5,014 bases of DNA from Woeseiaceae bacterium (GTDB lineage: Bacteria; Pseudomonadota; Gammaproteobacteria; Steroidobacterales; Woeseiaceae). A program made the position numbers and the translations under genes. The notes under the pieces were generated by a model that searched no databases, was not told the DNA's origin, and saw nothing but the letters and a program-made list of their open reading frames with translations. The stretch spans positions 1 to 5,014 of the forward strand of contig JAKEGN010000423.1 in assembly GCA_022615525.1 (NCBI GenBank), written 5' to 3'. Below are positions 1-5,014 of this stretch, in pieces. The first letter of the stretch is position 1, and every line of letters begins with the position of its first letter.

Positions 1-578
1 ACGATTTGCACTGCCGCCGGCGTGATGCCGGCCGACTTCAACCCAAGCTGAAGGCAACGATGAATCGCGAGGTTCGATTGCAGGCTCTCCGACCCGCCGC
101 GCAGGATCACGGCGTTGCCGGATTTTAGGCACAGGCCTGCCGCGTCCGCGGTTACGTTCGGCCGGCTTTCATACACGATGCCGATGACGCCCAGCGGTAC
201 AGCAACTCTCTGTATCAACAGGCCGTTCGGCCGTGACCACTCGCCCAGCTTGCGGCCGAGCGGATCGGGTAAATCTGCAACAGTCAGCAAGCCCTGCGCC
301 ATTGCATCGACGCGACCGGCATCGAGCTTCAGCCGGTCGAGCAGCGCGGCACCGAGTCCCTGTCGCCTCGCTTCCCGGACGTCTCCGGCATTGGCCTGCA
401 AGACCTCGTCCCGCTGCTGTTGCAGGGCTTCTGCCGAGGCTCGCAAAGCGGCATTGCGTTGCGCTGCGCTGCATGCCGCAAGCGACAGAGCGGCTTCCCG
501 CGCTGCCCGGCCCATGAGCTCCATTTGCGCGGCAATCGGCGACGGAACCTGCAGCTCGTTCGTCTCACGGTCACGCAT
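1..578 (-). CDS. proA: Gamma-glutamyl phosphate reductase (glutamate-5-semialdehyde dehydrogenase), partial: N-terminal 192 residues
   Basis: This cytoplasmic enzyme reduces gamma-glutamyl phosphate with NADPH to glutamate-5-semialdehyde, the second step of proline synthesis. The reading frame is open from an ATG at 578-576 to the window edge. About 192 of the roughly 415-420 residues usual for ProA are visible. The family-typical block GVIGIVYESRPNVT lies at residues 130-143, followed by CLKSGNAVILRGGSES at about 150-165, which belongs to the nucleotide-binding part of this aldehyde-dehydrogenase-like fold. The catalytic cysteine lies beyond the edge. The start overlaps the end of proB by 8 bases (ATGCGTGA), which suggests translational coupling; the upstream ribosome site is weak (AAGAA-like). 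Met19 (524-522, MELMGRAAREAA) aligns better with the E. coli ProA N terminus (MLEQMG) and is an alternative start. Identity is firm; the exact start is less so. Confidence 0.95.
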   Translation of the reverse strand, partial: MRDRETNELQVPSPIAAQMELMGRAAREAALSLAACSAAQRNAALRASAEALQQQRDEVLQANAGDVREARRQGLGAALLDRLKLDAGRVDAMAQGLLTVADLPDPLGRKLGEWSRPNGLLIQRVAVPLGVIGIVYESRPNVTADAAGLCLKSGNAVILRGGSESLQSNLAIHRCLQLGLKSAGITPAAVQI

Positions 579-1704
579 TTTCTTGGCTACCAAACCAGAC
601 CAGGTCGTCGCGGTGCACCAGGACCGAGCGACCGCGATAGCCCAGTATGGATTCGATCTGCTCCGATTGCCGGCCGCGGATGGCACTGGCCTCTTCGCTC
701 GAATACGCAGCGAGTCCCCTGCCGAGTTCCGCGCCGCCGGGGTCGACCAGGGTCACCGCGTCACCGCGCCGGAAATTGCCAATGACCTCGACGAGTCCGA
801 CCGGCAGCAGGCTCTTGCCGTCGCGTAACGCGGCCACCGCGCCGGCATCGAGCCGCAATTCGCCGCGCACTTCCAGGATTCCCGCCAGCCATTGCTTGCG
901 TGCCGCGGCCGGCGTATTGCCTGCCAGGAACACGGTGCATTTGCCGCCGCTCATCAGTGCGTGCAACGGCCGCTCGACGGTGCCCGATGCCAGTACCGTC
1001 GAACATCCGGCGCGCATTGCTATCTTCGCCGCAAGAAGTTTCGTCAACATTCCGCCGCTGCCGACGGCGCTCCCTGCCGCGCCGGCCATCTCGAACATCT
1101 CGTCCGTAATCCCGTGGACCAGCGGCAGGTGTTCGGCATCGGTGTGCCTGCGAGGATCCGCGGTATAAAAGCCGTCGATGTCGGACAGCAGCACCAGGCC
1201 ATCCGCCATCACCAGTTGCGCCACCCGTGCGGCGAGGCGATCGTTGTCGCCATAGCGCAGCTCATCCGTTGCCACCGTGTCATTCTCGTTGATCACGGGT
1301 ACGACCTCGTGCTCGAGCAGCTTTTCCAACGTGCCACGCGCATTCAGGAATCGACGGTGAATCTCGGTATCGTCGGGAGTCAGCAGGATTTGCGCCACCG
1401 TGATGCCGTGCCGTGACAGCGCTTCCTGGTACGCGTTCACAAGGCGCACCTGGCCGGCGGCTGCCGCAGCTTGCAATTCCTCGAGGCGCGATCGCCGCGG
1501 ATGAATTTTCAGAATGCGACCGCCGATCGCAACCGCACCCGAGGTTACGATGAGTACCTGTTTGCCTGCACGTCGCAAACCGGCAATGTCCTCCGCCAAC
1601 CCTGCAAGCCAGTCGGCAAGCAAGCGTCGCTCTTGGTCCATCAATATCGCCGATCCGATCTTGATGACGATGCGCCGGAAGTCTGACAGTGCGTTGCCGG
1701 TCAT
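571..1704 (-). CDS. proB: Glutamate 5-kinase with C-terminal PUA domain
   Basis: ProB phosphorylates L-glutamate with ATP to gamma-glutamyl phosphate, the committed and usually proline-inhibited step of proline synthesis; the labile product is passed to ProA. The 377-residue length fits the two-domain form of the family. The amino-acid kinase domain covers about residues 10-260: VIKIGS (13-18), the TSGAVAIGG loop (54-62), VINENDTVA for glutamate binding (137-145), GDNDRLAA (152-159), SDIDGFYTADPR for nucleotide binding (174-185) and GSGGMLTK (215-222). A PUA domain follows at about 283-370, with SLLPVG, GNFRRGD and ILGYRG. The ATG at 1704 has an AGGA ribosome site at 1716-1713 with an 8-base spacer, and that AGGA shares a base with the ilvN stop codon, so translation is probably coupled to ilvN. 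An ATG four bases upstream is in another frame. No key residue appears to be missing. Confidence 0.97.
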   Translation of the reverse strand: MTGNALSDFRRIVIKIGSAILMDQERRLLADWLAGLAEDIAGLRRAGKQVLIVTSGAVAIGGRILKIHPRRSRLEELQAAAAAGQVRLVNAYQEALSRHGITVAQILLTPDDTEIHRRFLNARGTLEKLLEHEVVPVINENDTVATDELRYGDNDRLAARVAQLVMADGLVLLSDIDGFYTADPRRHTDAEHLPLVHGITDEMFEMAGAAGSAVGSGGMLTKLLAAKIAMRAGCSTVLASGTVERPLHALMSGGKCTVFLAGNTPAAARKQWLAGILEVRGELRLDAGAVAALRDGKSLLPVGLVEVIGNFRRGDAVTLVDPGGAELGRGLAAYSSEEASAIRGRQSEQIESILGYRGRSVLVHRDDLVWFGSQENA

Positions 1705-1712
1705 GCATTGCT

Positions 1713-1716
1713 TCCT
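1713..1716 (-). promoter_or_regulatory. Ribosome binding site of proB, overlapping the ilvN stop codon
   Basis: AGGA read on the minus strand lies 8 bases before the proB ATG. Its first A is the last base of the ilvN TGA. This favours the ATG at 1704 as the proB start and suggests that ribosomes finishing ilvN can reinitiate on proB. Confidence 0.7.
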
Positions 1717-2237
1717 CAGCCGGTGAGGCGGTGGATCCTGGCGTAGGAAGACAAGATCACCTCTCCCTTCGACACCGCAACGCTGCCGCTGCGGGCGACC
1801 GCCGACAGCGTGCCGATCTCCGCCGCGCGTTTGACGAACGCGTCGATGTCCGCGAGTCGCCCGGTCAGCTGGATGGTGCAGCTGTTCTGTGCGTCGTCGA
1901 GTATTTCAGCGCCGAAATCCGACGCGAGCTTCAGCACCCTGGCATAGCCGCCGGTCGCGAGTTTGAGTTTTACGATCGCCAGCTCGCGCTCGAAATGCTC
2001 GCCGAGCGTCATGTCGTGAATGTTGACCACGTCGACGAGCTTGGCGAGTTGCGTATTCAGCTGCGCGATGGCCGCGTCCGAGCCTTCGATGACGAGCGTC
2101 ACCCTGGACACCGCGGGATTGTCCGTTGGCGCAACATTCAACGAATCGATATTGTAGCCGCGCGTGGCGAAAAGTCCCGTCATGCGGGTCAGCGCGCCGA
2201 CTTCGTTTTGCAGCAGGACCGAAATGACGTGACGCAT
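1716..2237 (-). CDS. ilvN: Acetolactate synthase (acetohydroxyacid synthase) small regulatory subunit
   Basis: This is the regulatory subunit of acetohydroxyacid synthase; it activates the catalytic subunit and confers feedback inhibition by branched-chain amino acids, usually valine. From the ATG at 2237 the protein has 173 residues and begins MRHVISVLLQNEVGALTRM, which aligns without gaps to the start of E. coli IlvH. An ACT domain covers about residues 4-76 (NEVGAL, GLFATRGYNIDSL, APTDNPAVSR), followed by the C-terminal small-subunit domain at about 84-157 (ERELAIVKLK, VARSGSVAVSKGE). N11, G14 and N29, which match valine-site residues of E. coli IlvH, are present, so valine sensitivity is predicted. 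A GGAA at 2250-2247 lies 9 bases before this ATG. A TTG at 2279 could add 14 residues, but these match nothing I recognise in the family. The catalytic partner is divergent across the intergenic region, and proB follows after 11 bases. The closely related name ilvH would be equally valid. Confidence 0.96.
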   Translation of the reverse strand: MRHVISVLLQNEVGALTRMTGLFATRGYNIDSLNVAPTDNPAVSRVTLVIEGSDAAIAQLNTQLAKLVDVVNIHDMTLGEHFERELAIVKLKLATGGYARVLKLASDFGAEILDDAQNSCTIQLTGRLADIDAFVKRAAEIGTLSAVARSGSVAVSKGEVILSSYARIHRLTG

Positions 2238-2312
2238 GTTCCGCTGTTCCGGGTGTATGAATGAATTCGAATGAAACAATCAAAGCGATACGGTGAATCG
2301 ATGTTGGCTGAG

Positions 2313-2340
2313 TTGTTCGAGTATTGCAATGCAATAAAAA
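2313..2340 (+). promoter_or_regulatory. Weak candidate promoter for ilvB
   Basis: TTGTTC (2313-2318) and TAAAAA (2335-2340) are separated by 16 bases. They match three and four of six consensus bases respectively, so this is a weak candidate. It is the best plus-strand pair I found in the AT-rich core. It would give a leader of about 45 bases and would place the palindrome in the spacer. Confidence 0.2.
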
Positions 2341-2348
2341 TTGGTAAA
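2320..2348 (-). promoter_or_regulatory. Candidate sigma70-type promoter for ilvN-proB-proA
   Basis: Read on the minus strand, TTTACC (2348-2343) resembles a -35 box, and AATACT (2325-2320) resembles a -10 box. Each matches four of six consensus bases, and the spacer is exactly 17 bases. Transcription would begin near 2313 and give a leader of about 75 bases before the ilvN ATG. The call rests on consensus matching by eye only. Confidence 0.35.
2322..2336. promoter_or_regulatory. 15-base palindrome, candidate operator
   Basis: TATTGCA-A-TGCAATA is a perfect inverted repeat with 7-base arms around one central base. It lies between the divergent genes and overlaps the predicted -10 box and spacer of the ilvN promoter, a position typical of a repressor or shared regulator site. 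The arms are too short and AT-rich for a convincing terminator, and no T-run follows on the plus strand. Which regulator family would bind is unknown. Confidence 0.4.
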
Positions 2349-2392
2349 CACTGCCGGAAAAACCAGCACTTACGTACGTCGCAGCGTCCACT

Positions 2393-4243
2393 ATGAACAT
2401 CCAGCAGCCGGCCGACCGGAACCGGCAACACCCGCTCGCCGGCACGCGCATGACCGGTGCCGATATCGTCGTGCAAGTGCTGGCCGACGAAGGGGTCGAT
2501 ACGATTTTCGGCTACAGCGGCGGCGCGATACTGCCAACCTACGATGCCGTATTTCGCTACAACGATGCCAATCGCAAAGCCGACGGCCGCTCACCTATCC
2601 CGCTGATCGTACCGGCGAACGAACAGGGCGCCGGGTTCATGGCCGCCGGCTATGCCCGTGCGAGCGGCAAGGTGGGCGTCGTCATGGTGACCTCCGGGCC
2701 CGGTGCAACCAACACGGTCACACCGGTACGCGATTGCATGGCCGACTCGGTGCCGATCGTCGTCATCTGCGGCCAGGTGCCGACGCACGCGATCGGCACC
2801 GACGCCTTCCAGGAAGCGCCGGTCTCGGCCATCATGGGTGCGGTCGCTAAGCACATTTTCCTGGTTACCGATGCAGGCCGGCTTGAGGCCACCGTGCGTG
2901 CCGCTTTCGAGCTGGCGCGTACCGGCCGGCCCGGTCCGGTGGTGGTCGACATACCGAAGGACATACAGAACCGGGAAGTGGAATTCTACGGCACGGGCAC
3001 CCTTCCGCTAACCGGCTATCGCGCACGGCTGCAGGCGGTTATCGACAATCGCCTGACCGACGAGGCCTGCCAGCGTCTCTACGCCATGCTGGCCGTGTCC
3101 GAACGACCGCTGATCTACGCTGGCGGCGGTGTGATCAACGGTAATGCGACGAAGGCGATGAGGCATTTCGCCAATGCGTACGGCATACCGGTTGCCACGA
3201 CATTGATGGCGCTCGGTGCGAGCGACACGACGCATCCACTGTCCCTGCACATGCTGGGCATGCACGGTATGGCGTTCGCGAACTATGCCGTAGAGGACTG
3301 CGACCTGCTGATCGCAATCGGCGCCCGCTTCGACGACCGGGTAGCCGGCGATCCGGCGCATTTTGCGCCAAGGGCGAAATACATCGCCCATTTCGACATC
3401 GATGTATCGGAAATCGGCAAGGTGAAGCGAGTCAACTGGCACCAGGTCGGCATTCTCGCGCGCGACCTCGACGACTTGCTGGCGTACGGCAAGCGTATCG
3501 GTTTCAACAAGGAATACACGGCCTGGCACGCCGAGATTGCCGTGCTCAAATCAAGGCATGCGCTTAACTACGACCGCAACAGCAAACTGATCCAGCCCTG
3601 CGCGGTGATCGAGGAGATCAATCGCTTGACGCGTGGAGAAGCGATCATCGCGACAGGCGTCGGGCAGCACCAGATGTGGGCCGCGCAGTATTTCGACTTT
3701 CGCGAACCACGCCTGTGGCTGACGTCGGGCAGCATGGGAACGATGGGTTTCGGCCTGCCCGCTGCCATCGGGGCACAATTCGCACGCCGTGACCGCCTGG
3801 TGATAGACATCGACGGCGACGGCAGCATGCGCATGAACATCGGCGAGCTCGAAACAGCAACCACTTACGGGCTGCCGATCAAGGTCATCGTACTGAACAA
3901 TTTCGGCGACGGCATGGTTCGCCAATGGCAGAAGCTCTATTACAAGGGGCGCATGTCCGGCAGCGACAAGTCGCTGCATCGCAAGGACTTCGTGCGAACG
4001 GCAGAGGCAGATGGTTTCACCTTTGCGAGGAGACTCGACAGGAAGGAGGACCTCGAGCAGGTCATCGGCGAGTTCATACGCTTTCCTGGCCCGGCGTTCC
4101 TCGAGGTCATCATCGATCCGGATGCGGGCGTATATCCCATGGTCGGCCCGGGCCTGAGCTACGACAAGATGATCACCGGCGACTTCATTGCGAGCCGCGA
4201 TAAACCGGCCGAGGACGCGCCGGGCCCGAGCGAGATGTTCTGA
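2393..4243 (+). CDS. ilvB: Acetolactate synthase (acetohydroxyacid synthase) large catalytic subunit
   Basis: This thiamine-diphosphate enzyme condenses two pyruvates to 2-acetolactate, or pyruvate with 2-ketobutyrate to 2-aceto-2-hydroxybutyrate, opening branched-chain amino-acid synthesis. Its 616 residues carry the three family domains. The N-terminal ThDP domain (about 20-190) has YSGGAILPTYDAV, catalytic Glu77 in NEQGAGFMAAGYARA, and TSGPGATN. The central FAD-associated domain (about 215-355) has GMHGMAFANYAV and GARFDDRVAGD (310-320). The C-terminal ThDP domain (about 405-590) has GDG (475-477) with Asn503 for Mg-ThDP, and MVRQWQ with Trp512, the counterpart of the tryptophan linked to 2-ketobutyrate preference. 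Usual enzymes have HEQGA; here it is NEQGA, preceded by extra residues. The ATG at 2393 has no clear ribosome site; no ATG, GTG or TTG occurs in frame between it and the TAA at 2345, and Met20 (2450) is the alternative. IlvN is the likely partner. Confidence 0.96.
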   Translation: MNIQQPADRNRQHPLAGTRMTGADIVVQVLADEGVDTIFGYSGGAILPTYDAVFRYNDANRKADGRSPIPLIVPANEQGAGFMAAGYARASGKVGVVMVTSGPGATNTVTPVRDCMADSVPIVVICGQVPTHAIGTDAFQEAPVSAIMGAVAKHIFLVTDAGRLEATVRAAFELARTGRPGPVVVDIPKDIQNREVEFYGTGTLPLTGYRARLQAVIDNRLTDEACQRLYAMLAVSERPLIYAGGGVINGNATKAMRHFANAYGIPVATTLMALGASDTTHPLSLHMLGMHGMAFANYAVEDCDLLIAIGARFDDRVAGDPAHFAPRAKYIAHFDIDVSEIGKVKRVNWHQVGILARDLDDLLAYGKRIGFNKEYTAWHAEIAVLKSRHALNYDRNSKLIQPCAVIEEINRLTRGEAIIATGVGQHQMWAAQYFDFREPRLWLTSGSMGTMGFGLPAAIGAQFARRDRLVIDIDGDGSMRMNIGELETATTYGLPIKVIVLNNFGDGMVRQWQKLYYKGRMSGSDKSLHRKDFVRTAEADGFTFARRLDRKEDLEQVIGEFIRFPGPAFLEVIIDPDAGVYPMVGPGLSYDKMITGDFIASRDKPAEDAPGPSEMF

Positions 4244-4287
4244 GCGCGGCGACCCGGCCGCGCACGATCACTGCGATCGCTGCCACG

Positions 4288-5014
4288 GTGATTGCGATGC
4301 TGGCTTTCGCCGGCAATTCGATCCTGTGCCGGCTGGCACTCGACAGCGGGTCCATCGACCCCGCCTCGTTCACCGCCGTAAGGCTGACATCCGGCGCGAT
4401 AGTGCTCGCACTGATCTGCGCGATCGTGCGCCGCGGCGTGCCGGTCCTCAGGCGCGGCAGCTGGCTCGCTGCCGCGATGCTGTTTGTCTATGCGGCCTGT
4501 TTCTCTTACGCGTATGTCAATCTCGTTGCAGCCACCGGCGCACTCGTCCTGTTCGGCTGCGTGCAGGGCACCATGATTGCGTTCGCCTTGTCCCGGGGCG
4601 ACCGGCCGACGGCTGTGGAGCTGCTGGGGTGGGTTTGCGCCATCGCCGGGCTCATAGCGTTGTTGTTGCCGGGAGCTGCGGCACCGTCCATCCCCGCTGC
4701 AACGCTGATGGCCACTGCCGGCATCGCCTGGGGTGTTTATTCGATCCTCGGCAAGAAAGAAGCCGATGCGCTCGCTGCCACGTCGGCCAACTTCCTGCGC
4801 TCGGTTGTCCTTGCGCTTCCGCTGCTTGCCGCGGACTTCGCAGATGGCTGGCCGCAAGCACCAGGGATGCTGCTCGCGGTCTGTTCCGGGGCGCTGACCT
4901 CGGGGCTCGGCTACGTCATCTGGTACACCGCGTTGAGCTACCTGAGTTCGCTGCGGGCGGCGCTGGTGCAGCTCACGGTGCCGGCCATTACCGCGGCCGG
5001 CGGCGTGCTGCTGC
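4288..5014 (+). CDS. DMT-superfamily (EamA-like) membrane transporter, partial: C terminus beyond window
   Basis: This is an inner-membrane protein of the drug/metabolite transporter superfamily, whose members often export amino acids or other small metabolites; the substrate cannot be inferred. The frame is open to the window edge, giving about 242 of a usual 285-300 residues. Numbered from the GTG at 4288, hydrophobic segments lie near residues 1-18, 27-47, 59-77, 81-101, 112-128, 137-154, 169-182, 193-213 and 222-242. SFTAVRLTSGA (27-37) and the late SGLGYVIWYTALSYLSS (205-221) with RAALVQLTVP (223-232) are typical EamA blocks. The start is uncertain. GTG 4288 lacks a ribosome site, ATG 4297 has a GGTGA nearby but shortens the first helix, and CTG 4240 would overlap the ilvB stop and add a basic N terminus (TRPRT). 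Tight spacing suggests cotranscription with ilvB. Confidence 0.88.
   Translation, partial: MIAMLAFAGNSILCRLALDSGSIDPASFTAVRLTSGAIVLALICAIVRRGVPVLRRGSWLAAAMLFVYAACFSYAYVNLVAATGALVLFGCVQGTMIAFALSRGDRPTAVELLGWVCAIAGLIALLLPGAAAPSIPAATLMATAGIAWGVYSILGKKEADALAATSANFLRSVVLALPLLAADFADGWPQAPGMLLAVCSGALTSGLGYVIWYTALSYLSSLRAALVQLTVPAITAAGGVLL

Larger units (their letters stand above)
2238..2392. promoter_or_regulatory. Divergent intergenic control region between ilvN and ilvB
   Basis: These 155 bases separate the starts of two divergent genes, so both promoters must lie here or in the adjoining coding ends. The core is AT-rich: I counted about 32 G/C in the 90 bases at 2261-2350, well below the neighbouring genes. 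It contains the 15-base palindrome at 2322-2336, a smaller palindrome ATTCGAAT (2265-2272) flanked by ATGAA repeats, and ACGTACGT (2372-2379). I saw no leader peptide rich in branched-chain codons and no terminator-like hairpin with a T-run on either strand, so classical ilv attenuation is not apparent. Confidence 0.75.

Noticed and set aside
115..828. Plus-strand 237-residue open frame across the proA/proB junction
   Set aside because: It lies wholly antisense to proA and proB, which have clear family motifs. Its translation is Ala/Arg/Ser-rich with no recognisable domain, as expected for a GC-rich shadow frame.
1689..2264. Plus-strand 191-residue open frame over ilvN
   Set aside because: It is antisense to the complete ilvN gene. 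Its Arg/Asp/Glu-rich translation matches no family, so it is a shadow of ilvN codon use.
2265..2272. Small palindrome ATTCGAAT as an operator
   Set aside because: Only 8 bases long, in the AT-rich leader, and not placed over a candidate promoter; such repeats are common by chance.
2238..2279. Extension of ilvN to a TTG start at 2279
   Set aside because: The extra 14 residues have no counterpart in IlvN/IlvH proteins. The ATG at 2237 aligns exactly with the E. coli IlvH start and has a GGAA at 9 bases.
2238..2392. Attenuator with leader peptide for branched-chain amino acids
   Set aside because: No short frame with a run of Leu, Ile or Val codons and no hairpin followed by a T-run was found on either strand.
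4159..4857. Minus-strand 232-residue open frame over the transporter
   Set aside because: The opposite strand encodes a coherent multi-helix EamA protein. This frame is Arg/Gly/Gln-rich, low in complexity and lacks motifs.

Overview
This is GC-rich, densely packed bacterial chromosomal DNA carrying amino-acid biosynthesis genes. Protein motifs and compact layout point to a proteobacterium, perhaps a gammaproteobacterium, but the taxonomy is only an inference from protein style. I found no mobile element, CRISPR array, tRNA, rRNA or terminator.

The left half (1-2237) is a minus-strand block. Read in its own direction it runs ilvN (acetolactate synthase regulatory subunit), an 11-base gap, proB (glutamate 5-kinase), an 8-base overlap, then proA (gamma-glutamyl phosphate reductase, cut by the left window edge). 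An AT-rich 155-base intergenic region (2238-2392) follows, with a 15-base palindrome and candidate divergent promoters. The right half is a plus-strand block: ilvB (acetolactate synthase catalytic subunit, 2393-4243), followed with almost no gap by a DMT/EamA-type membrane transporter that runs off the right edge.

IlvB and IlvN should together form acetohydroxyacid synthase, the first shared step of valine, leucine and isoleucine synthesis, with IlvN providing feedback control. ProB and ProA carry out the first two steps of proline synthesis from glutamate. The transporter could export an amino acid or another small metabolite, but its substrate cannot be read from sequence.

All gene families here are known. 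What is unusual is the layout: the two synthase subunits are divergently transcribed instead of forming an ilvBN operon, and the regulatory subunit heads an apparent operon with the proline genes. The catalytic subunit also looks like a variant subfamily around its catalytic glutamate. I saw no evidence of a wholly new system.
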